Source: Dictyobacter formicarum
GTDB taxonomy: Bacteria > Chloroflexota > Ktedonobacteria > Ktedonobacterales > Ktedonobacteraceae
Assembly (NCBI RefSeq): GCF_016587435.1
Contig: NZ_BNJJ01000039.1
Span: 1-51,154 of the forward strand
Direction: 5' to 3'
Length of the DNA stretch: 51,154 nucleotides
The notes beneath the pieces were generated by a model. It was not told the DNA's origin. It did no database searches and saw nothing but the letters and a program-made list of their open reading frames with translations. Each line of letters starts with the position of its first letter. Within the stretch, counting starts at the first letter, position 1. Of the stretch, positions 34,301-43,600 are shown piece after piece. Both the position numbers and the translations under genes were made by a program.

Positions 34301-35254
34301 TTATGCGGCATATGCCGGGCTGTTCAATGTGGCTGCGACCGCAGCCACTCTCTCAAGTGTGTCGGCGGCGAAGGTCTTGCTATCAGGGGCGATCGAGCGT
34401 ACCAGGCGCGTAAGTACTTGCGAGGCACCAAGTTCAATAAAGGTGTCACAACCGGACTCTATCAGCGTCTCGACACAGCGTACCCACTGAACCGGATGCG
34501 TAATCTGCGTGATAAGTTCATGGCGAATGTGGTGGCTCTGTGTGATGGCCTCGCCAGAGACGTTGGCGACCAGCGGTGTGTGTGCATTATGCCAGGAGAG
34601 GTGCTGCATGACCGCGGCGAGCGCGGATTGCACAGGCTGCATCAGCGGTGAATGGAAAGCACCTCGCGTAGCCAGGCGTACGGCCCGCACATTTTTATGT
34701 GAAGTGGCGGCATCCATCAAAGCCAGCACTCCTGCCTCTGCACCAGAGACGACGAACTGCGTGTGTGTATTCCAGTTCGTGACAGTAACGAGATGATGCT
34801 GCGAGATTGTCTCACAGAGATCGTGTAATGCCTCCACCGCCAGGCCTACAATCGCCGCCATTGCTCCTGGATGCTCATCCTGCACCTGATGCATCAGTTT
34901 TCCACGTTGGCTGACCAGATGCAGCCCATCCTCGAAAGAGAGCGCGCCCACGGCCACCGCGGCCGTATATTCTCCCAGGCTGTGGCCCGCCACCATCGCG
35001 GGCTGCAGGCCCAGCTGCTGCGCATACTCGGTCAGAGCCAGTGAATGAGCAAAGAGCGCTGGCTGAGCAACATGGGTCTGGCTTAAAGACGCCTGCGGCC
35101 CCTCCAGACAATACTGTGTAACAGGCACACCTGTCGCAGCGTTACTCCGCTCCAGGTAGTTTTCAAATAGTTCAGGAGCGCCTTTTTGTAACTCACTGCC
35201 CATACCAACCTTTTGTGAACCCTGACCTGGATAAAGGAAAGCAATCTTACCCAT
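34301..35254 (-). CDS. fabD: Malonyl-CoA:ACP transacylase (FabD)
   Basis: The start is the ATG at 35254, which has AAAGGAT about 7 nt upstream and begins MGKIAFLYPGQGSQKVGMG. The product has 317 residues. The active-site serine lies in GHSLGEYTAA and the oxyanion-hole GQGSQ is at the N-terminus; the catalytic His is in GAFHSPLM. It loads malonyl onto ACP. It heads the carboxylase operon, so the six genes together turn acetyl-CoA into malonyl-ACP. Confidence 0.95.
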   Translation of the reverse strand: MGKIAFLYPGQGSQKVGMGSELQKGAPELFENYLERSNAATGVPVTQYCLEGPQASLSQTHVAQPALFAHSLALTEYAQQLGLQPAMVAGHSLGEYTAAVAVGALSFEDGLHLVSQRGKLMHQVQDEHPGAMAAIVGLAVEALHDLCETISQHHLVTVTNWNTHTQFVVSGAEAGVLALMDAATSHKNVRAVRLATRGAFHSPLMQPVQSALAAVMQHLSWHNAHTPLVANVSGEAITQSHHIRHELITQITHPVQWVRCVETLIESGCDTFIELGASQVLTRLVRSIAPDSKTFAADTLERVAAVAATLNSPAYAA

Positions 35255-35375
35255 GCTATGATCCTTTCTTTTACGAAGCATTAGTTGTAACAGAATAATT
35301 ATTTGTAGTCATTATTTGTAATACACCCATTGCCGCACGATTACATGCAAGGTAAGGCAAAAAAATATGGGGGGT

Positions 35376-35436
35376 CCGTTTGCCAAAAATAGAGGCCCCG
35401 GGTCATTGACCCGGGGCCTCTATTTTTGGCAAACGG
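35376..35436. terminator. 61-bp perfect palindrome between the fabD operon and the PIG-L gene
   Basis: The arms 35376-35405 and 35407-35436 are fully complementary around a single central T. The PIG-L gene ends at 35443 on the minus strand, so the hairpin lies just after its stop and upstream of fabD. It fits a terminator that insulates the fabD operon, although its length exceeds most intrinsic terminators. Confidence 0.75.
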
Positions 35437-35442
35437 TGTTAT

Positions 35443-36225
35443 TTATTGACCAGCTGATGTGAGGTGTGGAGATGGAAGGGCAGGAACATTGTGTCCACCT
35501 ACTTCATCAAATGTCATAGGTGCGGTTGCATACTCACTATTCGAGTAATCACTGCTGATGAACGTATCGCGACCCAGCAAACCTTTGACCATTACGAAAG
35601 GCTCAAGGGAGCGACCATCGCAGTAATTATCGGGATGGCTCTGCAATGCCCACCAGCTTGCTCGCATCGCAGCGATATCGGGCAGCATATAGGACTTAGA
35701 GCTCTCAGAGTGATGCAGGGCGATGGCATGTTTTTTTAGATCGATATAGTCCGTAATATCAACAAAGAAGTTGGGCAGGAAGCCCCAGTTTTGTACTGGT
35801 GGTTCAGCATAGAGAATGCACTCCACGCAACTGGTACGCCGGGCAGCATTCACTGTCGCGGCCGCAACCATATCATGATCCTGGTGTCCATAGCCAGCGT
35901 TCTGCGGATAATGGGTGATTACAACCTGTGGGCGCAATTGTTTAATATACTTCTCGATGAGCGCAACGGTATCAATATCGCAGGTCAGGCGACCATCGGG
36001 CAAATCGTGCTGTGTAAGCGTATAGCCGACGATTTCCGCGACTGCCTGCGCTTCAGATAACCTGACCAATCCGACTGACGTGTTGCTGCGAGTCCCAGTG
36101 GTAAGCGTAAGTACATGCACCTGATAATTCTCACGTGCGAATTTCGCCAATGTTCCCATACAGGAGAGCGCGTCATCATCGGGATGAGCGAAAACGGCGA
36201 GGATCGTTGGGTTCATACTCCGCAT
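35443..36225 (-). CDS. PIG-L/LmbE family deacetylase
   Basis: This 260-residue zinc hydrolase has HPDDDAL near the N-terminus (AVFAHPDDD) and the second ligand set HQDHDM (YGHQDHDMV). GAAAGG precedes the ATG by 8 nt. Family members remove acetyl from N-acetylglucosamine conjugates such as mycothiol or glycolipid precursors. The partner substrate is unknown. It is followed upstream on the same strand by the SnoaL-like gene (36 nt apart), so they are probably co-transcribed. Confidence 0.88.
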   Translation of the reverse strand: MRSMNPTILAVFAHPDDDALSCMGTLAKFARENYQVHVLTLTTGTRSNTSVGLVRLSEAQAVAEIVGYTLTQHDLPDGRLTCDIDTVALIEKYIKQLRPQVVITHYPQNAGYGHQDHDMVAAATVNAARRTSCVECILYAEPPVQNWGFLPNFFVDITDYIDLKKHAIALHHSESSKSYMLPDIAAMRASWWALQSHPDNYCDGRSLEPFVMVKGLLGRDTFISSDYSNSEYATAPMTFDEVGGHNVPALPSPHLTSAGQ

Positions 36226-36261
36226 GATTCGTTACCTTTCCATACATGAAAAAAAGACATG

Positions 36262-36906
36262 TTATTGATTCGTTGCATCCGCCGTATCGCTTGCATATAA
36301 CCAATCTTCGGCCTCCCGATAGAGTTGAGCAACGCGTTCAGGATGATCGGTTGCATAGAGATCATCGGCTCTGACCGAGTAGCCAATGTTTTTCAGATTA
36401 TAGGAGGTGAAGCGATAGGCGGCCGGGGCCTGTGCCAGTTCTTCGCGGTTCAACTCCAGATGGTCAGATGGATAGACGGGAATGATGGTGTCTTTCTCAT
36501 AGACGACATCGAGGGTAAGGATGCGCCATTCGCCATTACGCCTTTCAACGCGCGAGTGAAGACGGCAATAGATAGTAGCATCCGCCAAAACGCCATTAAG
36601 CACCGAACGTCGAATAATCAGCGTATTGGTCTCTGCGATGGCTCGATTCCCCTGCACCTGCACTTGCGTCGGACCAGTCAAATGCGTGAGATGCCAGCCA
36701 CCCTTTTTCGCCTCCAGACGATGAGAGGCATCAACATACTCGTCACCTGTCCCCACAAACCATCCTATGCGGATCAGGGAATCAGGATGATACATTGTGC
36801 GCAAGCGCTCCCATTGCTGTTGATCTCTATAGAGCCGTTCAAACTGAATCAGGTCGGCGACAGCGAGCTTATCGAACAACTCCTTGAATTTGTCGTTTTC
36901 GTTCAT
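36262..36906 (-). CDS. SnoaL-like/NTF2-fold protein
   Basis: This 214-residue protein has the SnoaL-like/PF13577 opening ADLIQFERLYRDQQQWERL and later core strands (LHSRVERRNGEWRILTLDVVYEKD). The C-terminal 60 residues extend beyond the usual NTF2 fold. No ribosome-binding site is evident near the ATG. Such proteins include polyketide cyclases and hydroxylases, so a role in a polyketide pathway is possible but not shown. It pairs with the PIG-L gene. Confidence 0.7.
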   Translation of the reverse strand: MNENDKFKELFDKLAVADLIQFERLYRDQQQWERLRTMYHPDSLIRIGWFVGTGDEYVDASHRLEAKKGGWHLTHLTGPTQVQVQGNRAIAETNTLIIRRSVLNGVLADATIYCRLHSRVERRNGEWRILTLDVVYEKDTIIPVYPSDHLELNREELAQAPAAYRFTSYNLKNIGYSVRADDLYATDHPERVAQLYREAEDWLYASDTADATNQ

Positions 36907-37046
36907 CTACGTTCGAGCAGCACTAACGCCTTGACGATGATACAAGTGCTGCCATCTCCTTTCGCAAAAGTTTACACCGCTTATCCTAGTGTAGCGGTTT
37001 GCCGTCTTCTAACCCGCCTGGTAAGAGTATGCTTGAAAGCATAAGA

Positions 37047-37226
37047 TTCGCGCCTGCGGCCCCTGACACCACGCGCCTGCGGCGCTCAATAAATCTTTTC
37101 TGTGTTAGTGCAATCTGTGCTCTTTGCGCACAGATTGCACTAACACAGAACGCAGGCTCGGGTGCGTATGCACCCGCCCGTACGGGGGCGCCTGGCTTCC
37201 TACTATGATGAACTTCGGACACATTC
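37047..37226 (+). repeat. Dispersed palindromic element, copy 2 (family A)
   Basis: Left flank 37047-37090 (TTCGCGCCTGCGGCCCCTGAC), then a 23-bp perfect stem (37098-37120 with 37128-37150, 7-nt loop) and a right flank 37153-37226 with CCCGCCCGTACGGGGGCGCC. All three parts recur at 45078-45392. The gap 36,907-37,318 holds no gene besides this element. Confidence 0.8.
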
Positions 37227-37318
37227 TAAGTCTTCTAACCAGCGTAGTAAGTGGAGGGTAAATCGGTGTGGCTATTCTCTACTCTAGAGTGAGCTTATTA
37301 TAGAGTAGGAAGAGTGCT

Positions 37319-39430
37319 ATGCTCGCATTCCAGGTAACGACAAGAAAAGTAAAACCGCCGCATGCATCCAGAAGGCCCTCGACGCGTAGGCGCCAGCGCT
37401 GGTATACCATCGCACGTATTAGCGGCGCGATCTGTCTGGTTGGCGTCCTTACCGGTTTATCGAGGCTCCTGGGGCTGTCGCTCTGGTTTTTTACGCTGCT
37501 GCCCGTCAGTATGAGTCTCATCGTTGCGCGGCATCACTACTATCATCGCAACACATTCTTCCTCACCGCCGGTGTAGCGCTGGTCTATTTTGGCGGCATT
37601 ACCGCCTTGCAATTACTGGTGCATAGTCCAGGTACGCCCGAAATCATCGTTGTCACCACGACACTGATGATGGCTGTGCTATTCGAGCCGGTGCGTGCCG
37701 CCATCCAGCGGGTGATGGAACGGCGTCTCCACCTCTCGGATGAGTTAGTCCAGGCCATCGAAGCGTTTAGCTCGACATTGCGGGAAGAGATCGACCTGGA
37801 TCAGGTACGTGAACGCTTTCTCGATGTGGTGCAAAGAACCATGCAGCCTGAGAGCGTCTCATTATGGCTGCATACGACCTTAAACGCTGAAAAGATGATC
37901 ACCATTGACGATACCGACCCTTTTATTGCGTATGTGCTGCGTCACATTGGCATTGTAGAACTAGAGCGCCTGCAACTGCCCTCTCCTGTTGTGCAACAGC
38001 TACGCCAGGAGGGCATAGAGATGACGTTACCTCTGATCAGTCAGGGTGAATTGCTGGGATTGCTTAATCTGGGGTCGCGCCTGAATGAGCGGGAATATAC
38101 GCGGGAAAACCGGAGCCTATTGAACACGCTGGCTGCTCAGGTCGCGCCTGCATTACGGGTAGCTCAATTGGTGCAGGCACAGCAGATACAGGTACGCGAA
38201 CATGCCCGGATTGAGCAGGAATTGCAGACCGCCCGGCAAATTCAGCACTCATTGCTGCCCGAGCAGGTGCCGCAACTGGCCGGCTGGCAATTCGCGCCCT
38301 ACTACCAGCCAGCGAAAGAGGTAGGTGGCGATTTTTACGACTTCCTGACCTTTGAAGATGAGTCTCACCTGGGCATCGTCATCGGTGATGTAACGGGAAA
38401 AGGAGTGCCGGCGGCCCTGGTGATGGCGACGACCTGTACGATGTTGCGTACCGCCGCACAGTCTACGGTCTCACCGGGCGAAGTGTTAGCGCGCGTCAAT
38501 GAACTGCTGGCGGCCAGAATTCCGCCGGGCATGTTTGTTACCTGCTTCTACGCACTGCTTGACTTGCAAACTGGCAGATTGTGCTACGCAAACGCGGGCC
38601 ATGACTGGCCATTTCACTGGGGCAAGCATAGTGTGGCAGAACTACAGGCAACCGGTATGCCGCTCGGAATGATGCCTGGCACACACTATGATGAGCAGGA
38701 GACCTGCCTGCTCCCGGGTGAAAATATCCTGCTATACAGTGACGGCCTGGTAGAGGCGCACAATGCGCGGCACGATTTGTTCGGACTGACGCGCCTCAGA
38801 ACCTTGATTGAGGCGCACGCAGAAGATAGTTCGCTGATTCCTGTGTTGCTCAACGAACTGACGACCTTTACTGAAGATGGTTGGGAGCAAGAGGATGATG
38901 TAACCCTGGTGGTGCTACAGCGAGCACCACTGGCCATAACGACACGCGAGCAGATACAAGACGGTTGGCGTGAATTGGGCCTATGGAGCATAGCGAGCGC
39001 GCCCGGCAACGAGCGCGAGGCGATGGCGCTGGTCGCAGAAGCAGTGCGCCCGCTGGGGCTTTCTTCGGAGCAGCTGGCCAGGTTGGAAAGTGCCATAGCC
39101 GAAACGGTAATGAATGCGATCGAACACGGCAACCAGTCCCGGCCCGAGGTGCCAGTCACGCTTCAGGTCTTCGCATCGGAGGACGCGCTGATTGTGCGTA
39201 TCCGGGATGAGGGCCAGTACCAACCAACATCCGCCATCGAGGAATATGAGGAACCAGATTTGTTCGCGAAACTGGCTGAGCGCCAGACACCGCGTGGATG
39301 GGGCCTCTTCCTCATCCGCAACCTGGTAGACGAAATGCATTGTAGTGGAGACGACCATCATCATGTTGTCGAACTTATCCTGTATGTCACAGAACACCAC
39401 AGAGAGGAAGATGCGCTATGCCTCAAGTAA
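37319..39430 (+). CDS. SpoIIE-type PP2C phosphatase with membrane domain, GAF and HATPase
   Basis: This 703-residue protein has three N-terminal hydrophobic helices (about 30-120), a GAF domain (about 145-290), a SpoIIE/PP2C phosphatase core (about 300-525, with GGDFYDF, GDVTGKGVPAALVMA and LLYSDGLVEAHNA) and a C-terminal RsbW-like HATPase (about 545-695, ETVMNAIEHGN and RGWGLFLIRNLVDE). It would act in a partner-switching network controlling an alternative sigma factor. It overlaps the STAS gene by 13 bases and they are translationally coupled. Confidence 0.88.
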   Translation: MLAFQVTTRKVKPPHASRRPSTRRRQRWYTIARISGAICLVGVLTGLSRLLGLSLWFFTLLPVSMSLIVARHHYYHRNTFFLTAGVALVYFGGITALQLLVHSPGTPEIIVVTTTLMMAVLFEPVRAAIQRVMERRLHLSDELVQAIEAFSSTLREEIDLDQVRERFLDVVQRTMQPESVSLWLHTTLNAEKMITIDDTDPFIAYVLRHIGIVELERLQLPSPVVQQLRQEGIEMTLPLISQGELLGLLNLGSRLNEREYTRENRSLLNTLAAQVAPALRVAQLVQAQQIQVREHARIEQELQTARQIQHSLLPEQVPQLAGWQFAPYYQPAKEVGGDFYDFLTFEDESHLGIVIGDVTGKGVPAALVMATTCTMLRTAAQSTVSPGEVLARVNELLAARIPPGMFVTCFYALLDLQTGRLCYANAGHDWPFHWGKHSVAELQATGMPLGMMPGTHYDEQETCLLPGENILLYSDGLVEAHNARHDLFGLTRLRTLIEAHAEDSSLIPVLLNELTTFTEDGWEQEDDVTLVVLQRAPLAITTREQIQDGWRELGLWSIASAPGNEREAMALVAEAVRPLGLSSEQLARLESAIAETVMNAIEHGNQSRPEVPVTLQVFASEDALIVRIRDEGQYQPTSAIEEYEEPDLFAKLAERQTPRGWGLFLIRNLVDEMHCSGDDHHHVVELILYVTEHHREEDALCLK

Positions 39431-39780
39431 ATGCAGTTATGGGTGTACGGTACAGTAGTCCTGAAGTGAGCATCATTGATATTGAGGGCGATATCTCTGC
39501 ATCCTCCAACCAGGTCCTCACAGATGCATATGCGAAGGCAAGCACATCCACAACACGTGTAATCATTCTGAACTTTCTCGAACTGGCATATATGAATAGT
39601 AGTGGTATTGGCTTGCTCGTCACACTACTGATTAAGGCAAATCGGCAAAAGCAGCAGATGCTGGCCTATGGATTGAGCGCCCACTACCGCCATATCTTTC
39701 AACTGACACGGATTAGCGATGTCATCAAAGTATATACCACCGAGTCAGAGGCACTGGCCTTTGCATCGAAGCTCTTGTAA
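39418..39780 (+). CDS. STAS-domain anti-sigma factor antagonist
   Basis: This 120-residue protein has the phosphorylatable Ser in the signature MNSSGIGLLVTLL and an IDIEGDISASSN strand start, as in RsbV/SpoIIAA-like antagonists. It overlaps the end of the SpoIIE-type gene. The adjacent phosphatase could dephosphorylate it, and the HATPase domain fused to the phosphatase could act as the opposing kinase. Confidence 0.9.
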   Translation: MPQVNAVMGVRYSSPEVSIIDIEGDISASSNQVLTDAYAKASTSTTRVIILNFLELAYMNSSGIGLLVTLLIKANRQKQQMLAYGLSAHYRHIFQLTRISDVIKVYTTESEALAFASKLL

Positions 39781-39827
39781 TGCGTTGAAAGTGAAGATGA
39801 AGGAATAGTAGAAAGAAGAGCACAACA

Positions 39828-40586
39828 ATGGCAACGACTTCAAACTACCTCCCTCCGACTCCGGATGAAAACGGGGGGCAGCGCAATGCTGCTCTCTACT
39901 GGACGCAGACCTCTACGTTACATATGTCCGATACTCCGACAGGAGCGTTAAATCTCAACGTCGATGGACGCGTAGCGGTCGGACCATTGCAGGGCTTTGG
40001 TCAACTGTGGCAGAAAACGTACCAGCTACGCTTGCCCGGGTCAATAATGACGCCGGTTGAAGTAATGCAGGAGTGGAAGGCGAACTTTGCGCGCTTCCAG
40101 CCTCCGGATAATCGCTTTTATGCCGTCCAGGGAAGAAGCATGGAGCCAGGGCAAACTATTCTCATTAATGCAACGATGACCGGTATTGCCTTGCCCACGG
40201 GCGTAATCGTGTTGTACGCCGACGACGAGTCGTTTGCGCTGATGACGCCGCAGGGACATCCCGAGGCTGGTTGGATTACGTTCAGCGCCTACACCGAGGA
40301 GAGCGAACTGGTCTGCGAAGTGCAGTCATTGGCTCGGGCAAGCGATCCTCTCTACGAGATTGGATTTCGCCTGCTGGGTTCTCAAGTACAGGAACAAATA
40401 TGGGTGCATGTGCTCAAAGAACTCGCCGCACACCTCCAGCAAGAGGGACAGATCTCGATGGAGAAGGTATGTGTCGATTCTCGTATCCAATGGTCCGCGG
40501 CACGAAATATCTGGCAGAACGCGGCCATCCACTCAATGCTATATACATTGAGCCTACCCGTGCGTAAGCTACGCAGAAAAGCGTAG
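39828..40586 (+). CDS. Hypothetical protein (uncharacterised conserved)
   Basis: This 252-residue soluble protein begins MATTSNYLPPTPDENG and continues with strand-rich phrases such as GPLQGFGQLWQKTYQLRLPG, GVIVLYADDESFALMTPQGH and ASDPLYEIGFRLLGSQVQEQ. These resemble a conserved domain seen in actinobacterial and Chloroflexi proteins, possibly of SRPBCC-like fold, but I cannot name it. AGAAGAGCA precedes the ATG. It lies 48 nt after the STAS gene and may belong to that transcript. Confidence 0.7.
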   Translation: MATTSNYLPPTPDENGGQRNAALYWTQTSTLHMSDTPTGALNLNVDGRVAVGPLQGFGQLWQKTYQLRLPGSIMTPVEVMQEWKANFARFQPPDNRFYAVQGRSMEPGQTILINATMTGIALPTGVIVLYADDESFALMTPQGHPEAGWITFSAYTEESELVCEVQSLARASDPLYEIGFRLLGSQVQEQIWVHVLKELAAHLQQEGQISMEKVCVDSRIQWSAARNIWQNAAIHSMLYTLSLPVRKLRRKA

Positions 40587-40626
40587 AAACCTTATCTATC
40601 TCACGCGTCATACAAAACGATAGATC

Positions 40627-40681
40627 GAGCCACCAGGTCCGCAACGGAAACGCAAATGCGACTACGATGGGGAGGTGGCTC
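40627..40681. terminator. Possible bidirectional terminator between convergent genes
   Basis: GAGCCACC (40627-40634) pairs with GGTGGCTC (40674-40681) across a 39-nt loop; the 3' arm overlaps the last codons of the large regulator. It could end both transcripts, although the stem is short. Confidence 0.35.
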
Positions 40682-43600
40682 GCCCATTCTTTTTGGTCGG
40701 TTCGGTGGTACCTATGAGTCGCTGGTGCAGGCTTTGAATGGCCTGACCAGGGAGAGCTGACAACTCCTCCTGCAGCGTTTCGACACAGCGCTGATACTGG
40801 CGTAACGCCAATCCCCTCTTTCCTTGCCGCATGTAATAGCGCATCAGTCCATAATGCGCCTCTTCCAGACAGTTGTCTATCGCCAGCATGTGCTGCCAGT
40901 GGGCTGCACTCTCATCGAATGCCTCTTCCTGCCATGCGATATGGGCCAGATGGTTGCGCGCCTCCAGGTAGATACGCCGTAACTCGTCACGCTGGAAGGA
41001 GCACCAGTCGCTATAAAACGACTGCACATAATCTCCCTGATAGAGCTTGACCATCGCCGTGAACGATGCATGGGCATCGTCACGCTTCTCATTGGAGAGA
41101 AATTTCTTTGCACGCGCATAGTGTTCCTTGAACAAGGCCACATCGTAGTAAACCTGATCTTTGCCCTTGGCCGCAAGATCAAGGCTATAGACGCCATTTT
41201 GCGAGACAAGGTACGCTTCATTGAGAGCTTTGCGTAGATAGTAGATAGTTGAGTGAAACGTTTGGTTGATCTGATCATCGACCTGCGACCAGAGGGCAGT
41301 AATAATCTGCTCCTTACGCATGGGACGTCCGCAATCGAGCAAGAAAAAAAAGAGCTCCATGGCGCGTGCCATGCGCCAGCGCGTAACGAGTTTCTCGTTA
41401 ATGTAGACGCTGGGTTCGCCAAAAGCGTGCACCTTGAGGCGCGGATGCGCAACCACCTGAAGAGTAGCAGGCTCCGTCGCTGCAGTCGTGAGCGGATCTG
41501 CCGATGAGGATTGCGCTTGCGGCTTTTTCTCCTGTACCTCTGACTTTACTTGCTCTTGATGCAGCAGCGTGCGCAGACGTGACAGGGTTGGATGTGTCCT
41601 GACGATCCGAAAGAGTTCTGGCAAATGCTTCAGACCTGTAAGAACGAGCTGCTCGTAGAAGCTCTGCCGCTCTAAAATGGTTGTCACCTCTTCCAGATTT
41701 TGCACGGCATCAGCCTGTTTTTTCAATGCCAGCTGGCAGGCCGCAATACGGAGCTTAGCCCAGAGCAACTCGCGCTTCAGGCCAGAGGTTTTGAGAGACG
41801 ACTCCAATCCTGTAAGGTAGACAAGAGCCTCCTCGAAGCGATCCTGGTGAGAGAGAACCGTGCCGTGCGTTAGATCATGGATCGCCTGTTCATAGCCCAT
41901 TTTGCCGCCTTCCGGCAGGTGGGTGTCAGAAATGAGCAACAGAGCAGTTGAAGGATCGTCCATCAACAGATAGGTCATAGCGAGATAGCAAAGGCAACAG
42001 TTGATCAGGTAATTATCCTGCACCTTCCGCGCCAGTTCCAGACCATTCTCCAGATTTTTCAACGACTGGTCGTAGCGCCCCTGATCCTGATAGAGGGAGC
42101 CCAGGTTCACCAGCACATAGCCTTCTTCGCGCTCGAACTGTGGTGTGCCATGAGCAATGGCCAGACCCTCGTTTAACGCATTCTCTGCCTCTGCAAATGC
42201 CCCCTGACGCTGCTTAAAGGTCGCTAAACGGGTGAGGTTATTGACCTTACCTTTTTCATCATGAAGTTGATCGCAATAACTGATCGCGCGTGAAATGTGA
42301 TGCTCGGCAAGCACAAAATTACCAATGAGGCCATAAGCATTTGCCAGCGCACTGTGTACATCCGCCGTCTGATTGCGTATAGTATGCCGTCCCCAGAGGT
42401 GAAGAGCCTTCTGTAAATGTTCAATGCCAGCAGAGAGCTGGCCTAAAAGACTGACACAGATACCCAGGCGGGCATATGCTTCTGCCCGCAAGATTGCCTC
42501 ATCTGACGGAGTGATTTCCAGCACCTCCTGACATAGTTCCTGCGCCTCTTGATATTCTCCAGTTTGAAATAAGGCTTTGCTGCGTAAGATCATAATTTCC
42601 ACCCGTAGTTTCAAATACGCGGAATTATCGGAGGGAGGCATATTCGCGAGCAGCGTTGAGGCAGTATCTAATAAAGCCAGTGCGGAGGTATATTCGCCTT
42701 TCATAAGATGGATATTCGTGCGTATCAAAAGTAATTGGGGATGATGTTTGATCGTCTCATCTGGCAGTGCATCGATCCAGTGTAGTAGCGTTTCAGTATG
42801 TTGTTTGCCGGCCATTAGTTCATATGCTTTGATAATCAATTGTACCGTAATAGAGCTCTCGCCAGCGGCCAGGGCATGCGCGATTGCTTCATCGTATTCA
42901 CCGGCAGCCTCAAATATTTCGGCGGCATGATGGTGAAGCTCCACGAAGCGTTCTTGATGATGGCGGCGCAGGTCATCGCACAACAATTCGCGTAGGATTG
43001 GATGGCAGGTATATATTGGTTGAGGACCATCATCACTACAAACAACAAACATTCCCTGCTGCACCAGGCGCTCAAGGTGCTCAGCGGAGTTAGTAATATT
43101 GAGGAGAGCATTACAAAGCTCAGGCGTCATCTGCTGAAGAATAGCGGCCTCTTTAAGAAAGGCATAAACGGTGGGTTGGCGACTAAAGATTTCATCAACC
43201 AGGTAAGCAAAGAGTTTCTCGCGTTCCACACGCATAAAAGGGAGGCTCTGCAAGAGGTAGGTACGTGTATTGGTCAGGAGCTGCTCTGCGTCCCCCAGAC
43301 GTGTGCCGAGCAAAATGCCAACGATCCAGCCATCAAAAGATATAGCCAGCTGCTCTGCTTCCGCTTCACTAGGTGGAGTGACCCCTTGAATGTTGGCCAG
43401 TTCCAGAATTTCTTGAGATGTCACACGCAACATATTGCTGCCCCAGCCAATTGCTTGATGGTGAGCGAGCAGCGTAGCAAACTCAATTGAAGGCGTAGAG
43501 CGGCTCTCGATAACCAGCACACAGTTTGGGGGCAATTGTTGTAAAAGCCTGTTTATGATATGTGTGATTGGGGCATTCTCGTCAACATTATGATAGTTAC

